From Gammaproteobacteria bacterium (GTDB lineage: Bacteria > Pseudomonadota > Gammaproteobacteria > Burkholderiales > Rhodocyclaceae), in assembly GCA_018819515.1 (NCBI GenBank), contig JAHJPX010000017.1, forward strand, positions 1 through 64,000: a stretch of DNA of 64,000 nucleotides, given 5' to 3'. A program made the position numbers and the translations under genes. Shown piece after piece: positions 35,753 to 44,737 of the stretch. Each line of letters starts with the position of its first letter. Within the stretch, counting starts at the first letter, position 1. The notes under the pieces were generated by a model. It worked only from the letters and a program-made list of their open reading frames with translations, searched no databases and was not told the DNA's origin.

Positions 35753-36738
35753 AACTCGTCTGGCTGCAATCGGGCGGCTGCGGCGGTTGCACACTGTCGT
35801 GGCTGGGTAGCGAATGGGGTTCGCTGTTCGCGACGCTCGCAGATGCAGGCATCGAGATCGTCTGGCATCCGAGCATTTCCGAAGCCTGTGCCGACGAGTC
35901 GCTGGCCATCCTCGAAGCCTGCGTCGACGGCACGCAGCCCTTCGACGTGCTCTGCATCGAAGGCTCGCTGCTGCGCGGTCCGGCGGGCAGCGGCCGCTTC
36001 CATGTCATGGCGGGAACCGGGCGGCCGATGATCGAATGGGTGCGCCTGCTGGCGGCGCGCGCGCAGCACGTCGTGGCCATGGGTTCGTGCGCGGCGTTCG
36101 GCGGCGTCACCGCGGCGGGCATCAACCCGACCGATGCCTGCGGCCTGCAATACGACGGTGCCAATCCCGGCGGCCTGCTCGGCACGCCGTTCCGCGCGGG
36201 CGCCGGCCTGCCGGTGGTGAACGTCTCCGGTTGCCCGACGCATCCCGACTGGGTCACCGAGACGCTGCTGTCGCTGGCGCGCGGCGAGATGGAAGCAGGC
36301 GATCTCGACGAACTGGCGCGGCCGCGCTTTTACACCGACGTGCTGGTCCATCACGGCTGCAATCGCAACGAGTTCTACGAGTTCAAGGCCAGCGCCGAGA
36401 AGGCGGGCGACCAAGGCTGCCTGATGGAGCACATGGGCTGCAAGGGCACGCAGGCGCACGCCGACTGCAACCAGCGGCCGTGGAACGGCAGCGGTTCCTG
36501 CACCAGCGGCGGCTACGCCTGCATCAGCTGCACCGAGCCCGCGTTCGAGGAACCGGGCCATCCCTTCACCAGCACCCCCAAGGTCGCGGGCATCCCCATC
36601 GGCCTGCCGCTCGACATGCCCAAGGCCTGGTTCGTCGCGCTCGCCGCGCTGTCGAAGTCGGCGACGCCCGCGCGCGTGCGCCAGAACGCCACCACCGACC
36701 ACATCATCCGCTGGCCGCGCCCGGCGAAGAAACCATGA
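35749..36738 (+). CDS. hupU: Regulatory (H2-sensing) hydrogenase small subunit
   Basis: The 329-residue protein (HupU/HoxB) starts directly with the mature sequence MKLVWLQSGGCGGCTLSWLG (C11, C14 of the proximal cluster), with no twin-arginine signal, so it stays in the cytoplasm. Further ligands are in MGSCAAFGG, VSGCPTHPD, CNRNEFYEF, MGCKGTQAHADC and CISCTEPAFEE. In group 2b enzymes the HupUV heterodimer detects H2 and controls the kinase. It overlaps hupV by four bases. Confidence 0.95.
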
Positions 36739-38177
36739 CGCGTTTGATTGTCGGCCCGTTCAACCGCGTCGAAGGCGACCTCGAAGTGATCCTCGACGTC
36801 GCCGACGGCGCTGTGCGCGAAGCGCGCGTCAAGAGTTCGCTCTATCGCGGCTTCGAGCAGATCCTGCAAGGCAAGGCACCGCTCGATGCGCTGGTCTTCG
36901 TACCGCGCATCTGCGGCATCTGCTCGGTGTCGCAGTCGGCCGCTGCGTCTCAGGCGCTGGCGTCGGCGATGGGCATCAAGCCGCCGGACAACGGCCGGCT
37001 CGCCGCCAACCTGATCCAGGCCAGCGAGAATGTTGCCGACCACGTTACGCACTTCTATCTTTTCTTCATGCCCGACTTCGCGCGCGACTGCTACAAAAGT
37101 CAGCCGTGGTGGCACGCCACCTCGGGCCGCTTCAAGGCCGTAACCGGCTCGGCGGCGGGCGATTTCCTGCCCGCGCGCGCCGGCTGGATGCGCGCCATGG
37201 GCCTCCTGGCCGGCAAGTGGCCACACACGCTCACCTTGCAGCCGGGCGGTTCGACCCATCCCATCAACGCTTCCGAGCGCCTGCGCCTGCTGCGCGTGCT
37301 GCGCGAATTCCGCGCCTTCCTCGAACGCATCACCTTCGGCGACACGCTCGAAACGGTGGCAGCAATCACCTCCGCGAACGAGTTGGCGTCCTGGGCGGAA
37401 CGCCATGCCGGGAGCGACTTCGGCCTCTTCCTGCGCGCCTCGCAGGCGCTGAACCTGCGTGCGCTCGGTCACGCCGGCGTCGCCTTCATGAGCTACGGCG
37501 CCTACGAGCAGCCGAACGGCCGCTGGTGGCCGGCCGGCGTCTGGGCCGGCGGTCCGGCCTTGCTCGACCCCACGCAGATCGCCGAGGACGTCAGCCACGC
37601 CTGGTACGCCGATGCCGAGGCGCCGCTGCCGCCGCAGCGCGGCTCGACCCTGCCGATCGCCGACAAGGACGCTGCCTACACCTGGTGCAAGGCGCCGCGC
37701 CTCGGCGGCGAAGTGGTCGAGACCGGTGCGCTGGCACGGCAACTCGTCGCCGGCCATCCACTGGCGCATGACCTGGTCGCCCGCGATGGCGGCGGCGTCG
37801 AAGCGCGCGTCGTCGCCCGCCTGCTCGAAGTCGCGCGCCTCGTACCGGCCATGGAAACCTGGGCCGAAGCCCTGCGCCCGGGCGAACCCTTCTCGGTTGC
37901 CGGCGAACTACCCGCCGAAGCCGAGGGCATGGGCCTCGTCGAAGCCGCACGCGGATCGCTCGGCCACTGGCTCTCCATCCGCCGCGGCCGCCTGCACAAC
38001 TATCAGATCATCGCCCCGACCACCTGGAACTTCTCGCCGCGCGACAGCGCCGGCCGCCCCGGTGCGCTGGAACGGGCGCTGGTCGGCGTACCCGTGGGCG
38101 AGGGCGAGAAGGCCCCAGCCTCCGTGCAGCACATCGTCCGCTCCTTCGATCCGTGCATGGTGTGTACAGTGCACTGA
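36735..38177 (+). CDS. hupV: Regulatory (H2-sensing) hydrogenase large subunit
   Basis: The 480-residue protein (HupV/HoxC) has the active-site motifs RICGICSVSQ (C60, C63) and DPCMVCTVH (C474, C477). It ends exactly at the final histidine H480: there is no C-terminal peptide, which is typical of sensory hydrogenases that need no protease. Palindromic repeat copy 9 lies within the gene and is read KSQPWWHAT at residues 121-129, in a region where other members also have a PW pair. The stop overlaps the kinase start by one base. Confidence 0.95.
   Translation: MTRLIVGPFNRVEGDLEVILDVADGAVREARVKSSLYRGFEQILQGKAPLDALVFVPRICGICSVSQSAAASQALASAMGIKPPDNGRLAANLIQASENVADHVTHFYLFFMPDFARDCYKSQPWWHATSGRFKAVTGSAAGDFLPARAGWMRAMGLLAGKWPHTLTLQPGGSTHPINASERLRLLRVLREFRAFLERITFGDTLETVAAITSANELASWAERHAGSDFGLFLRASQALNLRALGHAGVAFMSYGAYEQPNGRWWPAGVWAGGPALLDPTQIAEDVSHAWYADAEAPLPPQRGSTLPIADKDAAYTWCKAPRLGGEVVETGALARQLVAGHPLAHDLVARDGGGVEARVVARLLEVARLVPAMETWAEALRPGEPFSVAGELPAEAEGMGLVEAARGSLGHWLSIRRGRLHNYQIIAPTTWNFSPRDSAGRPGALERALVGVPVGEGEKAPASVQHIVRSFDPCMVCTVH
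37095..37121 (+). repeat. 27-bp palindromic repeat, copy 9 (inside hupV)
   Basis: Top strand reads AAAAGTCAG then CCGTGGTGGCACGCCACC. It is translated KSQPWWHAT (residues 121-129). Stem as in copy 2, with one wobble position. Confidence 0.9.
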
Positions 38178-39520
38178 TGGGCGAACAATCCAAACCCGAC
38201 GGCATCGAGCAACTGGTCGCGGCGGCGCGGGCTGGGGCGAGCGAGAGCGTCTGGCTGGACGTGATCCAGAAGATGGACGAGGTGTATAGCGATCTGCTCC
38301 AGTACGAGGTGGCGCTGGAGGACAAGAACGCGGCGCTGGAGGAATCGCAGCAGTTCATCTTCTCGGTGCTGACCTCGATGTCGGATGTGCTGCTGGTCTG
38401 CAATCGCGCCGGAGTGATCGAGGACGTCAATCAATCCTTGCAGCAGCTTACTGGTCAGGACGAGGCGGCGCTGAAGGGCAAGCGCATCTTCGACCTGTTT
38501 GCCGACGAGGCGTCGCGCCAGCAGGCGCAGCACTTCTTCGCCGGCCATGTCGGCGAGACGTTGCACGATTGCGAGATGCAGTTGCGCGCGGCGGACGGCA
38601 GCGCGATTCCGGTATCGCTGAACTGTACGCCGCGCTACAGCGCGACCGGCAAGATGATGGGCGTGGTGATTACCGGCCGGCCGGTCGGCGAATTGCGCCG
38701 CGCCTACAAGGCGCTGCGGCAGGCGCACGAGGACCTGAAGCGCACCCAGCAGCAACTGCTGCATTCGGAGAAGATGGCTTCGCTCGGCCGCCTGGTCGCG
38801 GGCGTCGCCCACGAACTCAACAACCCGATCAGCTTCGTCTTCGGCAACGTGCTGGCGCTGAAGCGCTACTCGAAGCGCCTGGGCGAGTACCTCGGCGCCG
38901 TGCAGCGCAAGGAGCCGTGGGAACGCATCGACGCCCTGCGCGAGGAACTGGGCATCGACCGCCTGCTGGCCGACCTGCCGTCGCTGATCGAGGGGACGGC
39001 GGAAGGGGCTGAGCGCACGCGCGACATCGTCGATGGCCTGAAACGCTTTTCCGCCACCGACCGCAACCTGCGCGAGACCATGGCCCTCGTCCCGGTGGTC
39101 GAACGCGCCGTGCATTGGGTGAGCAAGGCGGCGCCGAATACCTTCAGCGTCCAGGTCGACCTGCCCGGGGAGTTGATGGTGGTCGGTTCGGCCGGCCAGT
39201 TGCAGCAGGTGATGATGAACCTGGTGCAGAACGCCTGTGACGCCACCGCCGGTCAGGCGCAGGCGCGGTTGGACATATCCGCGGCGGTCGATGGCGACAG
39301 CGTCCGGGTGCGCTTCGCCGACAACGGGCCGGGCATCGCGCCGGAAAACCTGCCGCGCATCTTCGATCCCTTCTTCACTACCAAGCCGGTCGGCAAGGGC
39401 ACCGGGCTCGGGCTGGCGATCAGCTACGGCATCGTCGAGCATCACGGTGGCCGCATCGAAGCGGCCAACGGTGCGGAGGGTGGCGCCGCGTTCACCGTAG
39501 TGCTGCCGCTCGCACGGTAG
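38177..39520 (+). CDS. hoxJ: Soluble PAS histidine kinase of the H2-sensing system (HoxJ/HupT)
   Basis: The 447-residue protein lacks membrane segments. An N-terminal helical part leads to a PAS domain (~50-180; VLTSMSDVLLVCNRAGVIED), then a HisKA domain with LVAGVAHELNNPISFVFGN and HATPase_c motifs (MMNLVQNACDATAG, RFADNGPGIAPENLPRIF, GTGLGLAISYGIVEHHGG). It should form a complex with HupUV and, in known systems, keeps HoxA/HupR inactive without H2. ATG 38177 is chosen over one 24 bases earlier because it overlaps the hupV stop (TGATG). Confidence 0.92.
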   Translation: MGEQSKPDGIEQLVAAARAGASESVWLDVIQKMDEVYSDLLQYEVALEDKNAALEESQQFIFSVLTSMSDVLLVCNRAGVIEDVNQSLQQLTGQDEAALKGKRIFDLFADEASRQQAQHFFAGHVGETLHDCEMQLRAADGSAIPVSLNCTPRYSATGKMMGVVITGRPVGELRRAYKALRQAHEDLKRTQQQLLHSEKMASLGRLVAGVAHELNNPISFVFGNVLALKRYSKRLGEYLGAVQRKEPWERIDALREELGIDRLLADLPSLIEGTAEGAERTRDIVDGLKRFSATDRNLRETMALVPVVERAVHWVSKAAPNTFSVQVDLPGELMVVGSAGQLQQVMMNLVQNACDATAGQAQARLDISAAVDGDSVRVRFADNGPGIAPENLPRIFDPFFTTKPVGKGTGLGLAISYGIVEHHGGRIEAANGAEGGAAFTVVLPLAR

Positions 39521-39531
39521 TGGAATGAAAG

Positions 39532-39558
39532 CTTCCATGATGCGTCGCGCCATGGAAG
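39532..39558. terminator. Hairpin after hoxJ
   Basis: CTTCCATG and CATGGAAG form a perfect 8-bp stem around an 11-base loop, 12 bases after the hoxJ stop. No T-run follows, so it is a possible Rho-assisted end or an mRNA-protecting structure. Confidence 0.45.
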
Positions 39559-39645
39559 GCGAAGTTCCACAGCAGCCATTCACATAATAAGGGAATGGGA
39601 TTCTTAAGTCGCTGACCGACAAGCGATCGCACTTGTCCGAGCCGG

Positions 39646-39662
39646 CTGGTACGGAACTTGAT
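39646..39662 (+). promoter_or_regulatory. Candidate sigma-54 promoter of hupSL
   Basis: CTGGTACGGAACTTGAT resembles the sigma-54 consensus YTGGCACGNNNNTTGCW, with GG and the -12 element in correct spacing but GA instead of the near-invariant GC at -12. It lies about 40 bases before hupS, whose homologues depend on HoxA/HupR and sigma-54. The -12 mismatch keeps the confidence low. Confidence 0.4.
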
Positions 39663-39699
39663 CTATCCACCTCACTACGACCGTGACCAGGAGGGGGAC

Positions 39700-40791
39700 A
39701 TGACCGAGACTTTCTACGACGTGCTGCGCAGGCAGGGGATATCCCGGCGCAGCTTTTTGAAGTTCTGTTCGCTGACGGCGACCTCGCTCGGGCTGGGTTC
39801 GGCCTACGCGCCGAAGATCGCCCACGCGATGGAGACCAAGCCGCGCACGCCGGTGATCTGGCTCGAAGGGCTGGAGTGCACCTGCTGTTCCGAGTCCTTC
39901 ATCCGCTCGGCGCATCCGCTGACCAAGGACGTCGTGCTGTCGATGCTCTCGCTCGACTACCACGTGACCTTGATGGCCGCTGCCGGCCACCAGGCCGAGA
40001 AGCAGCTCGAAGAGATCAAGAAGAAGTACAAGGGCAACTACATCCTCGCGGTGGAAGGCAATCCGCCGCTCAACGAAGACGGCATGTTCTGCATCGAGGG
40101 CGGCCGGCCCTTCGTCGAGATCCTCAAGGAAACCGCCGCCGACGCCAAGGCGGTGATCGCCTGGGGCGCCTGCGCGTCCTGGGGTTGCGTGCAGGCGGCG
40201 AAGCCGAATCCGACGCGTGCGACGCCGATCGACAAGGTGATCAGCGGCAAGCCCATCGTCAAGGTGCCGGGCTGCCCGCCGATCGCCGAGGTGATGACGG
40301 GCGTCGTCACCTACATGCTGACCTTCGACCGCATCCCCGAGCTGGATCGTCAGGGTAGGCCGAAGATGTTCTACGGCCAGCGCATCCACGACAAGTGCTA
40401 TCGCCGGCCGCACTTCGACGCCGGCCAGTTCGTCGAACACTGGGACGACGACGCGGCACGCAAGGGCTACTGCCTCTACAAGATGGGCTGCAAGGGCCCG
40501 ACCACCTACAACGCTTGCTCGACGGTGCGCTGGAACGACGGCGTGTCTTTCCCGATCCAGTCCGGCCACGGTTGCATCGGCTGTTCCGAGGACGGCTTCT
40601 GGGACAAGGGCAGCTTCTACGACCGCGTCACCGACATCAAGCAATTCGGCGTCGAAGCGAATGCCGACAAGGTGGGCGGCACGGCAGCGGCGGTAGTAGG
40701 CGGCGCGGTGGTCGCGCATGCGGCGGTGAGCGCGCTGGCGCGCGCCCGCAACCAGACCGGCATCGACGTTCCGAAGGAAGGAGATAAATAA
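39700..40791 (+). CDS. hupS: Uptake [NiFe] hydrogenase small subunit, O2-tolerant type (group 1d)
   Basis: The 363-residue protein (HyaA/HoxK) has a twin-arginine signal (ISRRSFLKFCSLTATSLGLG) and a C-terminal anchor helix (GTAAAVVGGAVVAHAAVSAL). The proximal cluster region shows C60, C62 and C63 (ECTCCSESF) and C158 and C163 (GACASWGCVQAA). C62 and C163 correspond to the two extra cysteines that turn the cluster into the 4Fe-3S form of O2-tolerant hydrogenases such as E. coli Hyd-1 and Cupriavidus MBH. ATG 39700 follows AGGAGGGGG; the frame is open 14 codons further, but the signal peptide begins here. Confidence 0.97.
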   Translation: MTETFYDVLRRQGISRRSFLKFCSLTATSLGLGSAYAPKIAHAMETKPRTPVIWLEGLECTCCSESFIRSAHPLTKDVVLSMLSLDYHVTLMAAAGHQAEKQLEEIKKKYKGNYILAVEGNPPLNEDGMFCIEGGRPFVEILKETAADAKAVIAWGACASWGCVQAAKPNPTRATPIDKVISGKPIVKVPGCPPIAEVMTGVVTYMLTFDRIPELDRQGRPKMFYGQRIHDKCYRRPHFDAGQFVEHWDDDAARKGYCLYKMGCKGPTTYNACSTVRWNDGVSFPIQSGHGCIGCSEDGFWDKGSFYDRVTDIKQFGVEANADKVGGTAAAVVGGAVVAHAAVSALARARNQTGIDVPKEGDK

Positions 40792-42590
40792 TGGGCGCTT
40801 ACGAAACCCAGGGCTTCAAGCTCGACAACTCGGGCAAGCGGCTCGTCGTCGATCCGATCTGCCGCATCGAGGGCCACCTGCGCGTGGAGGTGAACCTCGA
40901 CAGCCAGAACGTCATCCGCAATGCCGTGTCCACGGGCACCATGTGGCGCGGCCTCGAAGTGATCCTCAAGGGCCGCGATCCGCGCGATGCCTGGGCCTTC
41001 ACCGAGCGTATCTGCGGCGTCTGTACCGGCACGCACGCGCTGACTTCGGTGCGCGCGGTCGAAGATGCGCTCTCGATCAAGATTCCCGAGAACGCCAACA
41101 CCATCCGCAACCTGATGCAGTTGAACCTGCAGGTGCATGACCACCTGGTGCACTTCTATCATCTGCATGCGCTCGACTGGGTCGATGTGGTGTCGGCGCT
41201 CAAGGCCGATCCCAAGCGGACTTCCGAGCTGGCGCAGTCGATCTCCTCGTGGCCGCTGTCGTCGCCGGGTTACTTCCGCGACTTGCAGAACCGGCTCAAG
41301 AAGTTCGTCGAGTCTGGCCAGCTCGGCCCCTTCGCCAACGCCTACTGGGGCAATCCGGCCTACAAGCTGCCGCCCGAAGCGAACCTGATGGCCGTGGCGC
41401 ACTACCTGGAGGCGCTCGATTTCCAGAAGGAGATTGTCAAGATCCACACCATCTTCGGCGGCAAGAACCCGCACCCGAACTGGCTGGTCGGCGGCGTGCC
41501 CTGCGCCATCAACGTCCATGACACGGGCGCCGTCGGCGCACTGAACATGGAACGGCTGAACTACGTCAAGAGCATCATCGACCGCAGCAAGGAGTTCGTC
41601 GAGCAGGTTTACATCCCCGACCTGCTGGCCATCGCCTCGTTCTACAAGGGCTGGCTCTATGGCGGCGGCCTGTCGTCGCAGGCGATCATGTCCTACGGCG
41701 ATTTCCCGGACAAGGCCAACGACCACTCGACGCCGAACCTGCTGCTGCCACGCGGCGCCATCATCGGCGGCGACCTGTCCAAGGTGCACGAAGTCGACCT
41801 CAAGGATCCGGAGCAGATCCAGGAATTCGTCAATCACTCCTGGTACAAGTACGCCGACGAGAGCAAAGGCCTGCACCCGTTCGACGGCGTCACCGAGCCC
41901 CACTACAAGCCGGAAGGCCCGAACTTCAAGGGCACGCGGACGAAGATCGAGAACCTTGACGAATCGGCCAAGTACTCCTGGATCAAGGCGCCGCGCTGGC
42001 GCGGCCACGCGGTCGAAGTCGGCCCGCTGTCGCGCATGGTGCTCGGCTACGTGCAGGGCAAGCAGTATCCGTTCATCAAGGACACCATCGATGCGGTGCT
42101 GAAGAAGCTCGACGTGCCGGTGACGGCGCTGTTCTCGACGCTGGGCCGCACCGCGGCGCGCGGCATCGAGTGCCTGTATTGCGCCGACCTGCAGGTCAGC
42201 CAGTTCGACAAGCTGATGGCCAACATCAAGGCGGGCGATTCGTCCACCGCCAACGTCGAGAAGTGGGACCCCTCGACCTGGCCGAAGGAAGCCAAGGGCG
42301 CGGGCTTCACCGAAGCGCCGCGCGGCGCGCTGGGCCACTGGATCAAGATCAAGGACGGCAAGATCGACAACTACCAGTGCATCGTGCCGACCACCTGGAA
42401 CGGCAGCCCGCGCGACGGCAAGGGGCAGATCGGCGCCTTCGAGGCATCGCTGATGAACACGCCGCTGGCCAAGGCCGACGAACCGCTGGAGATCCTGCGC
42501 ACGCTGCATTCCTTCGATCCCTGCCTGGCCTGCTCGACGCACGTGATGAGCCCGGACGGCCAGGAAATGACCTCGGTGAAGGTGCGCTAA
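40791..42590 (+). CDS. hupL: Uptake [NiFe] hydrogenase large subunit (group 1d)
   Basis: The 599-residue protein (HyaB/HoxG) has active-site cysteines in RICGVCTGTHAL (C75, C78) and DPCLACSTH (C578, C581). After H584 a 15-residue tail (VMSPDGQEMTSVKVR) is left for HupD to remove. Its start shares one base with the hupS stop (TAATG). Length and motifs are typical of membrane-bound uptake enzymes that deliver electrons to HupC and quinone. Confidence 0.97.
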   Translation: MGAYETQGFKLDNSGKRLVVDPICRIEGHLRVEVNLDSQNVIRNAVSTGTMWRGLEVILKGRDPRDAWAFTERICGVCTGTHALTSVRAVEDALSIKIPENANTIRNLMQLNLQVHDHLVHFYHLHALDWVDVVSALKADPKRTSELAQSISSWPLSSPGYFRDLQNRLKKFVESGQLGPFANAYWGNPAYKLPPEANLMAVAHYLEALDFQKEIVKIHTIFGGKNPHPNWLVGGVPCAINVHDTGAVGALNMERLNYVKSIIDRSKEFVEQVYIPDLLAIASFYKGWLYGGGLSSQAIMSYGDFPDKANDHSTPNLLLPRGAIIGGDLSKVHEVDLKDPEQIQEFVNHSWYKYADESKGLHPFDGVTEPHYKPEGPNFKGTRTKIENLDESAKYSWIKAPRWRGHAVEVGPLSRMVLGYVQGKQYPFIKDTIDAVLKKLDVPVTALFSTLGRTAARGIECLYCADLQVSQFDKLMANIKAGDSSTANVEKWDPSTWPKEAKGAGFTEAPRGALGHWIKIKDGKIDNYQCIVPTTWNGSPRDGKGQIGAFEASLMNTPLAKADEPLEILRTLHSFDPCLACSTHVMSPDGQEMTSVKVR

Positions 42591-42609
42591 CCGTTCCAAG
42601 GAGACTGCC

Positions 42610-43317
42610 ATGCTCGCGCAACAAGACGCATTCGAGTCGGAACGACAGGCCCGGCTGGTCAAGGCCATCTATGTGTACGAGGCGCCGCTGCGCCTCTGGC
42701 ACTGGGTGAATGCCCTGGCCATCACCGTGCTCGCCATCACCGGCTACCTGATCGCCAGCCCCCTCCCGAGCCAACCGGGCGAGGCCAGCGAGAACTTCCT
42801 GATGGGCTACATCCGCTTTGCGCACTTCTCGGCGGCCTACGTGTTTGCGATCGGCTTCCTCGGCCGCATTTACTGGGCCTTCGTCGGCAACCGCCACGCG
42901 CGGCAGATCTTCATTCTGCCGGTGTGGGACAGTAACTGGTGGAGCGAAGTGTTCTACGAGCTGCGCTGGTACCTGTTCATGGTCAAGGAGCCGAAGAAGT
43001 ACGTCGGCCACAACCCGCTGGCGCAACTGATGATGTTCCTGTTCTTCACCATCGGCGCGGTGTACATGATCTGTACCGGCTTCGCGCTCTACGGCGAAGG
43101 GCTGGGTCTCGGCAGCTGGGCATCGAACCTGTTCGGCTGGGTGATCTCCGCCGTGGGCGGCAACAGCCAGCAGGTGCATAGCTGGCACCACATGGGCCTG
43201 TGGGTGACGCTGATCTTCGTCATCGTGCACATCTACGCCGCCATCCGCGAGGACATCATGAGCCGCCAGAGCCTCATCTCGACGATGATCTCCGGCTGGC
43301 GGATGTTCAAGGACTAG
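42610..43317 (+). CDS. hupC: Hydrogenase b-type cytochrome
   Basis: The 235-residue protein (HyaC/HoxZ) has four membrane helices and histidines placed as haem ligands: LRLWHWVNALAIT, IRFAHFSAAYVFAIGFLGR and HSWHHMGLWVTLIFVIVHIY. It takes electrons from the HupS distal cluster and reduces quinone. AAGGAG precedes the ATG by eight bases. It completes the hupSLC enzyme. Confidence 0.95.
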   Translation: MLAQQDAFESERQARLVKAIYVYEAPLRLWHWVNALAITVLAITGYLIASPLPSQPGEASENFLMGYIRFAHFSAAYVFAIGFLGRIYWAFVGNRHARQIFILPVWDSNWWSEVFYELRWYLFMVKEPKKYVGHNPLAQLMMFLFFTIGAVYMICTGFALYGEGLGLGSWASNLFGWVISAVGGNSQQVHSWHHMGLWVTLIFVIVHIYAAIREDIMSRQSLISTMISGWRMFKD

Positions 43318-43321
43318 CGCT

Positions 43322-43939
43322 ATGGATCCACGCGACGATTACGCCAGCGACGTGCTCGTGCTCGGCATCGGCAATCTGCTTTGGGCGGACGAGGGCTTCG
43401 GCGTGCGTTGCGCCGAGGTGCTCGCGCAGGGCTACGAGCTGCCGCCGACGGTGCGCGTGATGGACGGCGGCACGCAGGGCCTGTACCTCTTGCCCTACGT
43501 CCAGCAGGCGAAGAAGTTGATCGTCTTCGACGCCGTCGACTACGGGCTGGAACCCGGCACGGTGAAGCTGGTCGAGGACGACGAGGTGCCGCGCTTCATG
43601 GGCGCCAAGAAGATGAGCCTGCACCAGACCGGCTTCCAGGAAGTGATCGCCGCGGCCATGCTGACCGGCCAGTGCCCCGAGCGCATGCTGCTGATCGGCG
43701 TGCAGCCCGAGGAGCTGGACGATTACGGCGGCAGCCTGCGCGATGTGGTCAAGGCGCGGGTGCCGGAGTGCGTCGCGGCAGCCGTGGCACGCCTGGCCGA
43801 GTGGGGATATTCCGCGAGGTGGCGTACCGCCACGGCTGACTTTTCCAGGGATGCGCTGGCCATCGATGCCTACGAGGCCGGCCGACCCTCGCACGAAGCC
43901 GCCTGTCGCATGGGCGACGACCGTTTCCTGGCCGCCTGA
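43322..43939 (+). CDS. hupD: Hydrogenase maturation protease for HupL
   Basis: The 205-residue protein (HyaD/HoxM) is the endopeptidase that trims HupL. It starts VLVLGIGNLLWADEGFGVRC (Ni-binding E), with D in FDAVDYG and H in MSLHQTGFQE. After the catalytic fold the linker reads ARWRTATADFSRDA, which is palindromic repeat copy 10 translated in frame, before the usual tail AYEAGRPSHEAACRMGD. The repeat thus makes up part of a variable linker without breaking the protein. Confidence 0.95.
   Translation: MDPRDDYASDVLVLGIGNLLWADEGFGVRCAEVLAQGYELPPTVRVMDGGTQGLYLLPYVQQAKKLIVFDAVDYGLEPGTVKLVEDDEVPRFMGAKKMSLHQTGFQEVIAAAMLTGQCPERMLLIGVQPEELDDYGGSLRDVVKARVPECVAAAVARLAEWGYSARWRTATADFSRDALAIDAYEAGRPSHEAACRMGDDRFLAA
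43818..43844 (-). repeat. 27-bp palindromic repeat, copy 10 (inside hupD)
   Basis: Top strand reads GGTGGCGTACCGCCACGGC then TGACTTTT: exact match to the consensus, with a perfect stem. In the hupD frame it is translated RWRTATADF. Confidence 0.95.
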
Positions 43940-43941
43940 CC

Positions 43942-44268
43942 ATGTGCCTCGGCATCCCCATGCAAGTCGTCAGCGCCGAAGGCCACGCCGCCGTCTGTCG
44001 CGGTCGCAACGGACTGGAGCGCATCGACACGCTGATGACCGGTCCGCTGGCAGCGGGGCAGTGGGTGCTGACCTCGCTCGGTGCGGCGCGCGAGATCATC
44101 GATGCCGAGCGCGCGGCGCAAGTCGAATCGGCGCTCGATGCGCTGACCGCCGTGCTGTCCGGCGAGGGAGATGTGAATGCCTTGATCGACCACCACTTCG
44201 CCGACCTGGTGAACCGCGAACCGCAACTGCCGGAATTCCTGCGGCCCAAGATGGAGATGGAAACATGA
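43942..44268 (+). CDS. hupF: HypC-family hydrogenase chaperone HupF
   Basis: The 108-residue protein starts MCLGIPMQVVSAEG, the HypC-family N-terminus with C2, and is longer than HypC because of a C-terminal extension (LIDHHFADLVNREPQLPEFL) typical of HupF/HoxL. In Rhizobium, HupF protects the HupL precursor under oxygen. Two bases separate it from hupD; its stop overlaps hupG. Confidence 0.92.
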   Translation: MCLGIPMQVVSAEGHAAVCRGRNGLERIDTLMTGPLAAGQWVLTSLGAAREIIDAERAAQVESALDALTAVLSGEGDVNALIDHHFADLVNREPQLPEFLRPKMEMET

Positions 44269-44726
44269 GCCTCTACAGCAATCCAACGCTCGCGCGCCTC
44301 GACGAGTGTTTTCTGCGCCTGCAGTCGCAGCATGGCTGCGACGTGCTGGACGCCGACAGCTTCGACGACTTCATCAACCAGCCGGGTGAGGCGCTGATCC
44401 TGTTTGCCGACGATCCGCAGCGCGTGCCCGAAACCTGGGACATCGCCGTGATCCTGCCCGAACTGCTGCGGGGATTACCGAAGCGGCCACGCGTCGGTCT
44501 GCTGCCGCCAACCGCTGCGCATACGGTTTCGTCGCGCTACGGTATCCGGCTCTGGCCGGCACTGCTCTGCTTGCGCGGCGGCGCCTACCTCGGCGTGATC
44601 GAGGGGCTGAAGGACTGGGGCATCTACGCCGCGCAGATTCCGCAACTGCTGGCGGCACCGGAAAGCCGCCCGCCGAGCATCGGCATTCCCGTGCAGACCG
44701 TCGGCGCCAACGCGTCGTGTCATTGA
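44265..44726 (+). CDS. hupG: Thioredoxin-fold hydrogenase assembly protein HupG/HyaE
   Basis: The 153-residue protein belongs to the HyaE/HupG/HoxO family, thioredoxin-like chaperones that bind the twin-arginine signal of the small subunit. Features are ALILFADDPQRVPETWDIAV, LPELLRGLPKRPRVGLLPP and FGIRLWPALLCLRGG-like YGIRLWPALLCLRGGAYLG, without a CxxC active site, as usual for the family. It overlaps hupF by four bases. Confidence 0.87.
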   Translation: MSLYSNPTLARLDECFLRLQSQHGCDVLDADSFDDFINQPGEALILFADDPQRVPETWDIAVILPELLRGLPKRPRVGLLPPTAAHTVSSRYGIRLWPALLCLRGGAYLGVIEGLKDWGIYAAQIPQLLAAPESRPPSIGIPVQTVGANASCH

Positions 44727-44737
44727 GGAGTTCGACC

